Below, one piece after another: positions 19,658 through 29,400 of a DNA stretch of 38,216 nucleotides. Made by a program: the position numbers and the translations under genes. The stretch is taken from the NCBI GenBank assembly GCA_005882215.1, contig VBCK01000153.1:1-38216 (forward strand), given 5' to 3'. The stretch's first letter is position 1; every line of letters begins with the position of its first letter. The notes under the pieces were generated by a model. The model saw nothing but the letters and a program-made list of their open reading frames with translations, made no database searches and was not told where the DNA came from. This stretch comes from Betaproteobacteria bacterium (GTDB taxonomy: Bacteria > Pseudomonadota > Gammaproteobacteria > Burkholderiales > Burkholderiaceae_F).

Positions 19658-20848
19658 ATGCCTTTGGACTGGAGCCGCTCCCGTCGCCCGGGCGCGCCGC
19701 TGGATGCCGGCGCGCGCCGCGCCGCCCCGATGGACTGGATACCAGCCCAGCCGGGAGACCCGATCCGGGAAATCGACACGCCCGCGTTGGTCCTCGACCT
19801 GGATAAGTTCGAGGAAAATCTGAAGCGCATGGCGGATTTCGCGACGCGCGCGCGGGTGCGAGTCCGTCCGCACGCGAAGACCCACAAGTGTGCCGAGATC
19901 GCACGGCGCCAGGTCGCCGCCTTCGGCAATGGTGTCTGCTGCGAGAAGCTGGGCGAAGCCGAAGCAATGCTCGAGGGCGACATCACCGACGTGCTGATCA
20001 CCAACCAGGTGGTCGGCGAGCGCAAGCTGCGGCGCCTGGCGCGGCTGGCGCGCGCGTACGCTCCGGCTCGGCTGGGCGTGTGCGTGGACAACGTGGACGT
20101 TGCGCGCCAGCTGGCCACGGTGTGCGAGGCCGAAGAGGCGCGCGTCGAGGTCTATGTCGACGTCGATCTCGGGCAGAACCGGACCGGCGTGGAGAGCCCC
20201 GAGGAGGCGGTCGATCTGGCCAGGATCCTGGTCGCGAGCCCTTTCCTGTCGTTCATGGGCTTGCACGCGTTCTCCAGCCTGGCTCAGCATCGGCGCGGCG
20301 TGCCGGAGCGGCGCGAATCGGTCGACCGGGCCGCCATGCGGGTGTCCCTGGCGCGCGATGCCTTGCTGTCGGCCAACCTGCCGTGCGATGTCGTGTGCGG
20401 CGGCGGCACCGGATCGTTCCTGTACGAGGCGGCCAGCGGAGTGTTCAACGAGATCCATCCCGGCTCGTTTGCGCTGATGGACGTCAATTACGCGAGGAAC
20501 GAGCACGATCCGGCCGGCCCGAGCTTCGAGTTCGCAATGTTCGTTCTCAGCTGCGTGATGAGCGTCGGTGAGGAAAGGGCCACGCTGGATGCCGGACTCA
20601 AGGCGTTTTCGACCGATTGCGGGCCTCCGCGGCCGACCTTCGCCGGATGGCGGGTGCGGGGGGTCTCGGACGAGCACACGGTGATGATGCCGGCCGAAGG
20701 CAGCGTGCCGGTCAAGCTGGGCGACAAGGCACTGCTGATCCCCGGCCGCTGCGACCTGACGGTAAACCTGCACGACTGGATCGTGGCGATCCGCAACAAC
20801 GTCGTCGAAGCGGTCTGGCCCGTCGACGCGCGCGGCGCGCTTTATTGA
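19658..20848 (+). CDS. DSD1-family PLP enzyme (D-threonine aldolase / D-serine dehydratase-like)
   Basis: A fold-type III PLP enzyme with an alanine-racemase-like N-terminal barrel. Family members cleave D-threonine-type 3-hydroxy amino acids or dehydrate D-serine. Seen: [19 protein letters not shown]-lysine in RPHAKTHK (K74), [18 protein letters not shown], and the C-terminal DEHTVM and [12 protein letters not shown]. In the family as I recall it, the last motif is PGHCDPTVNLHD, whose His and Asp bind the divalent metal. Here the His is Arg (R364, codon 20747-20749), so metal binding or activity may be altered. ATG 19658 has CGGAA seven bases upstream; ATG 19730 ([11 protein letters not shown]) fits usual homolog length better but lacks a ribosome binding site. 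Confidence 0.85.
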   Translation: MPLDWSRSRRPGAPLDAGARRAAPMDWIPAQPGDPIREIDTPALVLDLDKFEENLKRMADFATRARVRVRPHAKTHKCAEIARRQVAAFGNGVCCEKLGEAEAMLEGDITDVLITNQVVGERKLRRLARLARAYAPARLGVCVDNVDVARQLATVCEAEEARVEVYVDVDLGQNRTGVESPEEAVDLARILVASPFLSFMGLHAFSSLAQHRRGVPERRESVDRAAMRVSLARDALLSANLPCDVVCGGGTGSFLYEAASGVFNEIHPGSFALMDVNYARNEHDPAGPSFEFAMFVLSCVMSVGEERATLDAGLKAFSTDCGPPRPTFAGWRVRGVSDEHTVMMPAEGSVPVKLGDKALLIPGRCDLTVNLHDWIVAIRNNVVEAVWPVDARGALY

Positions 20849-20935
20849 GTGAGCGGCTGCGCCCGAGGTTGATGCCAAGGGCCGGCTTTGCTCGCGACGT
20901 TTTTTCAACGGCCTGGTAAATCCGTCCCTCGTTTG

Positions 20936-21781
20936 TCAAGCCTTTCGCCGCCGTGGCGATGGCGGGGGCGGCGGTGCGTCGGTCCCATCGGATTGACCGG
21001 GCTGGGCCGTCTCGGGCGGCGCGAAGCGAGGCCGCACCGCGACCAGCAGCTCGTCCGTCGTAGCGGCCAGCCAGCGGCGCGCGCTGTCGACCTGGTGCCG
21101 GTTGTGATCGCGGAACGGGCCCATCGCGGGCGCCTCCTTCCACAGCAGCGGTGCGCTGCGGCTGGTCCGGGTCGATGGCGTTCCCACCAGCAGGCAGTAC
21201 GGCCCCAGCGGCAGCGAAACGAAAGGCTGCGCCGGCTTGGCGCGCGTGCGCCAGTCGATGAACGGGGCATCGCTGATCAGGAATGGCTGCGGAAAACCGT
21301 GGAAGATCGTGTAGTCGTAGAGCGCAAGCTGCTCGCGCACGCCGACCCAGATGCGCCGCACATCCTCGATGACCGCGGCTCGGATCTCGTCGTCGAACAT
21401 CGGCTCCTGGGCGTAACGCGCCTGGGCTTGCTCGGCGTCGCGCTGGTACGCGCTGACCAGGGCCAGCTCGACACAGTCCTGGACCGCGCGCTGCACTTCC
21501 GCGGCAGAGCCGGCGTCGGCAGGGCGCCCCTGCTGCGCGGCGTGCAGCAATCGGGCCAGACCGCCCTCGTGCAGCGCTGGCCCATCATGTGCCGCCGGAT
21601 CGGCGTCCTTCAGCAGCGAGACGTAGATGTGGGTCTCGCTGGCGAAATGCGCCTTTTTGCCTTCGTCGAACCTGATCTCGCCAGTGCTGCAATCGAGGTA
21701 GCGGGTGCCGACGCGTCCGTGCTCCCAGACCCAGTTGCGCAGGAAGGGACGCAGCGCATGCAGCGCCTCGCCTTTAGCCAT
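20936..21781 (-). CDS. DUF4238-like hypothetical protein
   Basis: A 281-residue soluble protein. The N-terminus (FLRNWVWEHGRVGTRYL), the middle ASETHIY, and especially LISDAPFIDW followed by FVSLPLGPYCLLVG resemble the DUF4238 pattern. However, the HxxPxFYL-type start of that family is missing, and an in-frame stop lies a short way upstream of ATG 21781, so the N-terminus cannot be extended. The C-terminus is a proline and arginine-rich tail (DAPPPPPSPRRRKA). DUF4238 function is unknown; some members sit in defence islands, but no such neighbours are present here. The gene lies alone on the minus strand between two plus-strand genes. Family call is tentative. Confidence 0.6.
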   Translation of the reverse strand: MAKGEALHALRPFLRNWVWEHGRVGTRYLDCSTGEIRFDEGKKAHFASETHIYVSLLKDADPAAHDGPALHEGGLARLLHAAQQGRPADAGSAAEVQRAVQDCVELALVSAYQRDAEQAQARYAQEPMFDDEIRAAVIEDVRRIWVGVREQLALYDYTIFHGFPQPFLISDAPFIDWRTRAKPAQPFVSLPLGPYCLLVGTPSTRTSRSAPLLWKEAPAMGPFRDHNRHQVDSARRWLAATTDELLVAVRPRFAPPETAQPGQSDGTDAPPPPPSPRRRKA

Positions 21782-21957
21782 CGGATGGTTCCGTGCGCGG
21801 CGCGAGCACCTGGGGGCTTAGCATTCGGTCTCCTGGAGCGGCTGTCGCAGCCTACTATAAGAATTACGCAGGGACGATTGGCGGCAACAATCGCCGACAG
21901 CAAGGTCTGGCAGGGTTCGAGCAATTTTTCGGAAGATCACGCGATCACGGATTGCAC

Positions 21958-24165
21958 GTGGCAAACTACCTCGGTCGTGGCGGCCTGGCGGCCCTGATTT
22001 TCTGCGCCGCAGGGATCGCGCCAGCGGCGCCGCACGAATCAGCAGTCGACTCCGCGACCGGCGTGACCCAGCAGGCAATGAACGAGCCCGACCTGTCGAA
22101 AGCGCTGCCGCCACCGGCGCCGCCGGTGGCGCCGAAGAAGCCCTTCATCGTCACCTCGCCCAACGGAAATCGCGAGGACGATTACTACTGGCTGCGGGAC
22201 GACCAGCGCCAGTCCCCGGAGGTTCTGCAATACCTGAAGCAGGAGAACGCGTATCGGGACGCCTGGATGGCGCCCGCCAGCGCGCTTCGGAAGAAGCTGC
22301 GTGAGGAGCTCGTCGGGCGCCTGAAGCAGGACGACGATACGGTGCCCGTGCGCCGGCGCGGGGTCTGGTACTACCAGCGTTTCGAGGTCGGCGGGGAGTT
22401 CCCGCTGTACTGCAGGAAAAAGGGCTCGCTGCGCGCCGTCGAACAGGTCATGCTCGATGGCAACCTGATGGCCAAGGGCCACGAGTACTTCAACATCGGC
22501 TCGACCGCCGTCAGCCCCGACGGCCGGCTGCTCGCCTATACGGAGGACCTGGTCGGCCGTCGCCAGTTCACGCTCAAGGTCAAGGACCTGCAAACCGGCA
22601 ACGTATTGCCGGATCTCGTTGAAAATGTCGAGCCGGAAATCGTGTGGGCGGCCGACAACAAAACACTGCTGTACGTCGAGAAGGACCCGGTGACGCTGCT
22701 GTCGGTTCGGCTGCGCAGGCACACGCTGGGTACCGAGCCGGCGCAGGATCCGCTCGTGTACGAGGAGGCCGATCACACCTACTACCTGTCGATCGACAAG
22801 AGCCGATCCGAGAAGTATCTGTTCATCGCCCTTCAGAGCACCCAGCAGAGCGAATGGCGCTACGCCGACGCCAGTGACCCGTTGTTGCGCTTCCATCCCG
22901 TCCTGCCGCGCGAGCCGGAGCACGAGTACCAGGTCGAGCACCTCGGCGGCGACTTCATCATTCGGACGAACTGGCAGGCGCGCAACTTCCGCATCGTGCG
23001 GGTGCCCATTGCCCTGAGCGCCGACAAGCGCCGCTGGAAAGACGTCGTAGCGCACCGGGCCGACGCGTTCGTCGAGCGTTTCGAGGTCGCGACCGGCCAT
23101 CTCGCCCTGAACGAGCGCTCCGGCGGACTCAGAAAGATTCGCGTCAAGTCCTGGAAAACCGGAACGGACACGCTGATCGACGCGTCCGAGGCCGCCTACA
23201 CGATGACGCTGGTCGACACGCCCGACATCGAGAGCACCTCGATCCGGTACATCTACACCTCGCTGACGACGCCGCGCACCACCTACGACTATCAGGTGCC
23301 GACCGGCCGCAAGATGCTCCGAAAAGTCGACCCGGTTCTTGGCGGCTTCGACTCCGGCAACTACGTCACGGAATTCCTGCAAGCGCCCGCGCGCGACGGC
23401 CAGCGGGTTCCGGTCTCGGTCGTCTATCGCAAGGACACCCGCTTGGACGGCAGTGCCCCGCTGTTGCAGTACGCCTATGGGTCCTACGGAATTTCCACGG
23501 ACCCGAGCTTTCGCTCAAACTGGGTGAGCCTGCTGGATCGGGGATTCGTCATCGCGATTGCACATGTGCGCGGCGGGCAGGAGCTGGGTCGATCGTGGTA
23601 CGAGGACGGTCGCCTGCTTCACAAGCTCAATACATTCACCGATTTCATCGATGCAACGCGCTTTCTTGTCCAGCGCGGCTATGGTGCCAGCGACAAGGTA
23701 TTCGCCGAGGGTGGCAGCGCCGGTGGCCTGCTGATGGGCGCGATCGCCAACATGGCGCCGAAGGACTACCGCGGCATCGTTGCGTACGTCCCCTTCGTCG
23801 ACGTCGTCACGACGATGCTCGACGAGAGCATTCCGCTGACGACCAACGAGTTCGACCAGTGGGGCAATCCGAAGCAGAAGGAAAGCTACGACTACATGCT
23901 CTCGTACTCGCCGTACGACAACGTCAAGGCGCAGGACTATCCGGCCATGCTCGTGTTCACCGGCCTGTGGGACTCGCAGGTGCAGTACTACGAGCCGGCA
24001 AAGTGGGTCGCCAAGCTGCGCGCCGCCAAGACCGACGAGCATCCGCTCCTTTTCAGCGTCGACATGGCTGCCGGCCACGGCGGCAAGCCCGGCCGCTTCC
24101 AGCGGTTCGATAACACGGCGCTCGAGTACGCGTTCATGCTTCGGCTGCTGGAGATCGGTCGATGA
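21958..24165 (+). CDS. ptrB: Oligopeptidase B (S9A serine peptidase) with export signal
   Basis: Cleaves short peptides after Lys/Arg. From GTG 21958 it is 735 residues: a putative signal peptide (NYLGRGGLAALIFCAAGIAPAAP), a seven-bladed propeller (about 45-460) and the alpha/beta-hydrolase domain. Catalytic triad: S587 in EGGSAGGLLMG, D672 in GLWDSQVQYYEPAKW, H707 in AAGHGGKPGRF. The stretch PFVDVVTTMLDESIPLTT followed by NEFDQWGNP is close to E. coli PtrB, including an acidic pair (E, D) expected to fix the basic residue. E. coli PtrB is cytoplasmic, so the leader is unusual. ATG 22078 (MNEPDLSK) would give a cytoplasmic form. A TATAAG at 21856-21861 could be the -10 box. Confidence 0.92.
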   Translation: MANYLGRGGLAALIFCAAGIAPAAPHESAVDSATGVTQQAMNEPDLSKALPPPAPPVAPKKPFIVTSPNGNREDDYYWLRDDQRQSPEVLQYLKQENAYRDAWMAPASALRKKLREELVGRLKQDDDTVPVRRRGVWYYQRFEVGGEFPLYCRKKGSLRAVEQVMLDGNLMAKGHEYFNIGSTAVSPDGRLLAYTEDLVGRRQFTLKVKDLQTGNVLPDLVENVEPEIVWAADNKTLLYVEKDPVTLLSVRLRRHTLGTEPAQDPLVYEEADHTYYLSIDKSRSEKYLFIALQSTQQSEWRYADASDPLLRFHPVLPREPEHEYQVEHLGGDFIIRTNWQARNFRIVRVPIALSADKRRWKDVVAHRADAFVERFEVATGHLALNERSGGLRKIRVKSWKTGTDTLIDASEAAYTMTLVDTPDIESTSIRYIYTSLTTPRTTYDYQVPTGRKMLRKVDPVLGGFDSGNYVTEFLQAPARDGQRVPVSVVYRKDTRLDGSAPLLQYAYGSYGISTDPSFRSNWVSLLDRGFVIAIAHVRGGQELGRSWYEDGRLLHKLNTFTDFIDATRFLVQRGYGASDKVFAEGGSAGGLLMGAIANMAPKDYRGIVAYVPFVDVVTTMLDESIPLTTNEFDQWGNPKQKESYDYMLSYSPYDNVKAQDYPAMLVFTGLWDSQVQYYEPAKWVAKLRAAKTDEHPLLFSVDMAAGHGGKPGRFQRFDNTALEYAFMLRLLEIGR

Positions 24166-24236
24166 CGTCGAGCCGCCGAGACCGGGCATACGGATTATGC
24201 GAGTCCAGCGCGAATTGAAGTTTTGGGACTAATTCG

Positions 24237-24869
24237 ATGATCCTCGTCGGTCAGTACGATTCGCCCTTCGTGCGGCGCGTCGCGGTCACGCTCCATCTGT
24301 ACGGGATGCCGTTCACGCGCAACACGCTCTCCGTTTTCAGCGATGCCGGCGAGATGGCACGGATCAATCCGCTGGTGCGCATCCCGTCGCTCGTCCTCGA
24401 CAGCGGCGAGACCTTGATCGACAGCGCGGCGATTCTCGACACGCTCGACGAGATGGCGGGACCAGGTCGTGCACTCACGCCGCCCTCCGGGGCGGCACGG
24501 CGGCGCGTGCTGCAGGCGACCGCGATGGCAACGGGGGCGATCGACAAAGCCGGAGCGTGGGTCTATGAGCGCCACTTCCACCCGCCGGGCCAACGCAGCG
24601 AGAAGATGCTCGCGCGTTACGAGGCGCAACTCGCCGGCGCGCTCTCATGGCTCGATGCGCAAAGCCGGGACGGCCGCCTGTGCGGGCCCGCACTCACCCA
24701 GGCCGACATCTCGGCGGCCGCCCTGGTCTTCTATCTCAAACTGAGGGCAGCGCCCGCGTTTCCGGAAGGCGGCTATCCGCGCCTCGCGGCCCTGTGCAAC
24801 GCGCTCGAAGCAACCGACGCTTTCATCGCGACTCGGCCCGCGCCAAACGAAACCATGCCCGCCGCGTGA
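24237..24869 (+). CDS. Glutathione S-transferase family protein
   Basis: A 210-residue soluble GST. The thioredoxin-like N-terminal domain (1 to about 78) has the bacterial signature YDSPFVRRVAVTL, where the residue at position 9 (Ser) is the usual glutathione-activating position, plus NPLVRIPSLVLDSGETLIDSAAI with the cis-proline and the Glu/Asp-Ser glutathione contact. The C-terminal helical domain holds LTQADISAAAL, the conserved Asp-containing N-capping motif. Substrate unknown; some such proteins bind glutathione without transferase activity. No clear Shine-Dalgarno; 71 bp after the oligopeptidase gene. Confidence 0.9.
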   Translation: MILVGQYDSPFVRRVAVTLHLYGMPFTRNTLSVFSDAGEMARINPLVRIPSLVLDSGETLIDSAAILDTLDEMAGPGRALTPPSGAARRRVLQATAMATGAIDKAGAWVYERHFHPPGQRSEKMLARYEAQLAGALSWLDAQSRDGRLCGPALTQADISAAALVFYLKLRAAPAFPEGGYPRLAALCNALEATDAFIATRPAPNETMPAA

Positions 24870-24892
24870 AGGCCATACCCGTTCGAGGGAGC

Positions 24893-24928
24893 TTGACGGA
24901 GAAACAGTTCCTTCTAGTACATTAGAAG
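24893..24928 (+). promoter_or_regulatory. Promoter with palindromic operator before the secreted hydrolase
   Basis: A TTGACG -35 box (24893-24898) and TAGTAC -10 box (24915-24920), 16 bases apart. The -10 lies inside a perfect palindrome CTTCTA-GTACAT-TAGAAG (24911-24928), with TT/AA pairs extending it two bases further out. A protein bound here would cover the -10 box, so repression is expected. The palindrome is AT-richer than its surroundings. The regulator is not identifiable from the window; the small winged-helix protein at 26107 is one local candidate. Confidence 0.55.
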
Positions 24929-24995
24929 AAACCCAGGCGGGTCGCATCCCGCGGCCGGCAAGGCTCCCAAGCGCCGGGCAACAAGGAGGACTCCG

Positions 24996-26003
24996 ATGAA
25001 GCTATGCGTAGGCTGGTTGTGCGCGGCGATGCTTGCGGTTGCAAATTCTGCCGCCTTCGCCTCCGACAGCGGCCCGACCTCTCACGTGGTCGGCAACAGC
25101 CTGCCGGCGGATTTTCCGTCGATCCGCAATCCTTACCTCGGCGTGCCGGTGCTCGGCTTCGGAGCGCGCGGCCACGTCGAGCACGTACCGGTGATCTTCC
25201 TGCATGGCAACAACGACACGCCGTTCGCCACGGCCTGCAATCCCTTCGGCTATATCCACAATGCCGCGCAGTTCTTCCTGGCGCACGGTTACCGCGCATC
25301 GGAACTTTGGGGCCTGGGTTACCAGGGTGACCAGTGCGACCTGATACCGGAAATCACCCGCAAGTCCGGTGTCGGCCACAGCACGGCGGCTGGCGTACCG
25401 CTGCTGCGCGCGTTCGTGCGCGCGGTGCTCCAATACACCGGCGCCGATCAGGTCGACATCATCGGTCACAGCCTGGGCGTCACGGTGGCGCGCGAGTGGA
25501 TGCTGCAGGACAACGCGTACGACCTGGTGCGTGGCCTCGTGGCGATCGACGGCCCGAACCACGGCATCATCAATTGCTCGCCGGCGGCGGGCAATTTCTA
25601 CCAGCTGCCGGCAAGCGGCGGGTTCGTGCCCGACAGCGCGATCTGCGAGGAGTACGGCTCGGATCACACCCAGCTGTTGTCGGTGTTAAATGGCGCCGGC
25701 GAGACTCCGGGGCCGACACGCTACCTGGTGATACGCAACGTGGCGCGCAGCTCGCCGCCCAGCGGCGACTTTGTCTATATCTCGGCGCAGGACGGGGTGC
25801 TGCCTGCCGTTCCCGCCGAGGACCGCGACGGCAATCCGCACGACTTTTCCGACAGCGCCTTGCTGGCCGGTGCGCCGACCATCGACCTGGCGGGGCAAGG
25901 CCAGTACGACCTGGTCCTGGGGACCGCGCATCTGGGCATCCTCAACTCGCCTGCGGCATGGCAGGCGGCGCTGGACTTTCTGCATTCGCTGTCGGACCGT
26001 TGA
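24996..26003 (+). CDS. Secreted lipase/esterase-like alpha/beta-hydrolase
   Basis: A 335-residue exported hydrolase. Signal peptide residues 1 to about 23 (cut after AAFA), then PVIFLHGNNDTPF as oxyanion-loop region, nucleophile S159 in IIGHSLGVTVARE, candidate acid D266 in YISAQDGVLP and H312 in GTAHLGIL. Cysteines C81, C114, C194 and C217 could form disulfides in the periplasm or outside. It resembles class-2-type lipases and extracellular polyester depolymerases; the substrate cannot be chosen from sequence. A perfect AAGGAGGA ribosome binding site precedes ATG 24996, and a palindromic promoter lies about 70 bases upstream, so it is likely regulated and well translated. Confidence 0.88.
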   Translation: MKLCVGWLCAAMLAVANSAAFASDSGPTSHVVGNSLPADFPSIRNPYLGVPVLGFGARGHVEHVPVIFLHGNNDTPFATACNPFGYIHNAAQFFLAHGYRASELWGLGYQGDQCDLIPEITRKSGVGHSTAAGVPLLRAFVRAVLQYTGADQVDIIGHSLGVTVAREWMLQDNAYDLVRGLVAIDGPNHGIINCSPAAGNFYQLPASGGFVPDSAICEEYGSDHTQLLSVLNGAGETPGPTRYLVIRNVARSSPPSGDFVYISAQDGVLPAVPAEDRDGNPHDFSDSALLAGAPTIDLAGQGQYDLVLGTAHLGILNSPAAWQAALDFLHSLSDR

Positions 26004-26106
26004 GCGCCTCTGCACGCTGCTGATCGCCAGCGCACGCGCTTTCACGGCGGACCGACTATCAGGCGCTCGATTGCGCTCTAACCTACCCTGCACCGCACCC
26101 GACAAC

Positions 26107-26391
26107 ATGAATCTCGATCCTCTCGAAGCGGAAGTATTGGGGTGGCTATTGGACGGTGTCGAGACTCCCCAAACCTTGGCTGGCGATATTTCCCGGGAGT
26201 TCGGAAGTTCGGTCTCTGAGGCGTCGATATCTTCGGCACTTTCGCGGCTGGTGGAAATGGGCTTTGCTCAGGCGTTCGAACTTGATCAAGCTACGAATTC
26301 ATTTCGGTCGATAGCATCGAAAAACCCACCGCTAACCGCGTGGTTCATGGCTACGAAAGCCGGTCGCGCTCTTGTTGACAAAATGCCGTAG
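26107..26391 (+). CDS. Small winged-helix DNA-binding-like protein
   Basis: A 94-residue protein from ATG 26107. Residues 1-60 read as a winged helix-turn-helix: PLEAEVLGWLLDG helix 1, TLAGDISREF helix 2, SEASISSALSRLVEMG recognition helix and FAQAFELD wing; the C-terminus has AWFMATKAGRALVDK, typical of the end of such folds. The composition is visibly AT-richer than its neighbours, suggesting acquisition by transfer. No clear ribosome binding site. I do not recognise a named family. It could regulate the hydrolase upstream or itself; that is speculation. It converges on the GGDEF-EAL gene with a 43-base gap. Confidence 0.6.
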   Translation: MNLDPLEAEVLGWLLDGVETPQTLAGDISREFGSSVSEASISSALSRLVEMGFAQAFELDQATNSFRSIASKNPPLTAWFMATKAGRALVDKMP

Positions 26392-26434
26392 GCGGGTGAG
26401 CTACGGCGAGAGGTGCCGAGCCCGTTTTGCCGAT

Positions 26435-29400
26435 CTATTCGAGCACCGCCGAATCCCGGTGAACCGCGTCGTTGGTCATCGTTTCCTTCGCGGCGGTGCC
26501 TGCAGGCCCTGGCCATAGCACGCGCCACGAGCGATTACGGACGGCTGCCGGCTCGACGATGTCCTCCGTGGTCAGGCCGTCGTCGATGACCACCTCCTCG
26601 ACGTCACCGTCGCGCGCGCCCGATCCTTCGGCGGCAGTCTCGTCCGGTCGATTTGCGGCACGCTGGACCCCTGCGGACGGAGCAACAGCGGATCTGAAAC
26701 CAGCTGGCGCCGCCGCTTGACTGACGCTGGCCGCAGGCAGCTGGTACTGCTCGCTGCGCGCGAGCGCGTAGCGTGCAATCTCGTCTGCCGGCAGCGGCCG
26801 GGAGTACAGGTAGCCCTGTACCCTCTCGCAGCCGAGTCCGCGCAGGAACTCGAGTTGATCCTCGCGCTCGACACCTTCGGCCACAACTTCCTTTCGCAAC
26901 GTGTGGGCCATGTCGATTAGCGCTTCGACAATCGTGGCGGCATCGTTGCCGGCGGCGACGTCGACCAGGAAGCTCTTGTCCAGCTTGAGTACCGAGGCCG
27001 GTAGCGTCTTCAGGTAACCGAATGACGAGTAGCCGGTGCCGAAGTCGTCGATCGCCACCTTCACCCCGGCTTCCACCAGCGTATGCAGGGCATCGAGCGC
27101 AGTCTTGCCGCCTTCGAGGAACATCGATTCGGTCACCTCGATCTCGAAACTTCCTTGGGGCATCTGTGCCAGATTCAGCAGGAATAGGACAGAGCGCACG
27201 AAGTTCGGCCGGCGCAACTGGTCGTTCGAGACATTCACCGCGATGCCCGGTATCGGCACGCCCGCAGCGCGCCAGCGCTGGTGCTGCAAGCAAGCCTCAC
27301 GCATGACCCAAATCCCGATTTGGGGTATCAGTCCGCTTCCCTCGGCGAACGCGATGAAGGCGTCGGGGTACAGCAGGCCGCGCTCCGGATGGCGCCAGCG
27401 CACCAGGGCCTCGACCGAGCACACGCGCCCGGTCTGCAGGTCGATCTGCGGCTGATAGTGCAACACGAATTGGTCGTGCTTGATGGCGTGGCGCAACTCA
27501 CGGTCCAGCGTTGCGCGCTGCCGTGCCTCGACGTTCATGTTCTCGTCGTAGAACGCAAAGCGGTTACGGCCCTCCTCCTTGGCGCGGTACATCGCGGTAT
27601 CGGCCTTCTTCAGAAGATCGTTGCCTTCCGTGCCGTCGACCGGATAGATTGCTATCCCCATGCTCGCGCCGACGTGAATCATGTGGCCGTCGATCTCGAA
27701 CGGACGCAACAGCGCCGTGATCAGCTGCCGCGCCACCGTACCCGCATCGCGCCCGGAAACGAGGTTGCCCAGCACGATGGTGAATTCGTCGCCGCCGAGC
27801 CGGGCTACGGTATCGTCCTCGCGCAGGTTGCGCCGGATGCGCTGGGCGGCATGCTGCAGCAGCAGGTCTCCGACGGCATGCCCCAGGGTATCGTTGACTT
27901 GCTTGAATCGATCCAGGTCGAGGAACAGGACACCGACGTAGCAGCGGTGACGGTGGGCGTGCGCCAGATGCTGCGTCAGGAGCGTCACCAGCGCAGGCCG
28001 GTTCGGCAATCCGGTCAGGGCATCGACGTGGGCCAAGGCGTGCAGCTTGCGATCGCGCTCGACCGTTGAAAACGCCACCTCGAGACGGCCGGCAACTCCC
28101 GCAAGCAGCGCCAGCTGCCTGTCTGACAGCGCCGGCTGCGCGGAATGCCCCAGTACGATGATGCCCCAGATCCGCTGGTCACGTGCCACGGGCTGGATCC
28201 AGAAATGCTTGATGCCATCCTCGTTGCGCAGCCGCATCTGCAGATCCATCGGCAGCGGTGGATCGTCGATCCAGCGGCCGCATGGCAGCGACGCGAGACC
28301 ACGCTGGCGCACTTCGTCGGGCAACTGGAACACCGTTCGATCGTGCCGCTTGCGACCCTTCGGGCGCAATGAGTACAGACGCATCACACCGTTGTCATGG
28401 CCCTCGAACAGGCACAGGATCACCGAATCGATCGCCGTGATGTAGCGCACGTAGCGCAGCGCACTGCGGACCCCTTCGCCGACGTCGGGCCTGGTCAGGA
28501 TGGCCTGGTCGATGTGCAACAGCACGTTCAGCGCTGCGAAGTTCATGCCGAGGTCGCGCGCCATCTCGTTGTGTGCCCGGGTGAGCTGGGCGATCTCGTC
28601 GCGTCCCTGCACTGGAATCTGGGCCGAGAAGTCCTGTCGCGCGATCCGCCGCGTGCCGGCGAGCAGCTGCTCGAGCGGCGCGACGAAACGCTGCACCTGG
28701 CGCGCGCCCAGCGCCACGGCGAGCACCGCAGTGATGGCGGCGATCCAGAGAAAGGCGCCGCCGGTTGAGCGGGTCGGGGCCAGCGCATACGACTCCGATT
28801 GCGTGGCGATCACGGTCCAGCTCGACCCGGCGTGCGCGGGTTCGAGCGACAGGCGCAAAGCGGTGGATCGATAGTCGTCCTCACCGTCGCGCCAGCGGAC
28901 GGCCTGGTCGCTGCTGGACTCGGCATGTTGCTGCAGCTGTGCGCGCGGCGAGCCGGCCACACTGCGACGGCATCCAGCGACGACCCGCGTGGCGGACATC
29001 ACGCAAAATTCGGTCTGCACCGGGTTGCGACGCGGGTCGCCGGCCAGGTAGCGAGCATCGATCACCGCGGCGAGGTACAGGCGCTCTCGGCCGCCGGCAG
29101 GCAGCCCGTGCAGCAGCACGATGCGCGGTATGCGCTCTTCCGTGAAGCGCATCAGTGCCCGGCCCGCGTCCAGCTGCTGGCGAGTTTCGAAGTCCAGCTC
29201 CGGCAGCTCCCCGACTTTGCCGGGCGCATCGACTTGCAGCCCCGCGGCGCTGATGAGCGCGACCGCTTCGAACTGTCGGCTGGCGCCGTCCATCAGATCG
29301 TCCCGGATTCGATTGGCGACGCCCGCAGCGGCAGCGGCGCTCACCGCGCGCTCCGCCACGATCAGCCTGTCCTTAAGGGCGTCGGCGTACGCGCGCGCGG

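Noticed and set aside
20879..20915. Possible terminator with T run (GTTTTTTC) after the DSD1 gene
   Set aside because: No clean stem precedes the T run on either strand.
26404..26427. Hairpin CGGC/GCCG with TTTT between the winged-helix and GGDEF-EAL genes
   Set aside because: Only a four-base stem separated from the T run; too weak to call a terminator.
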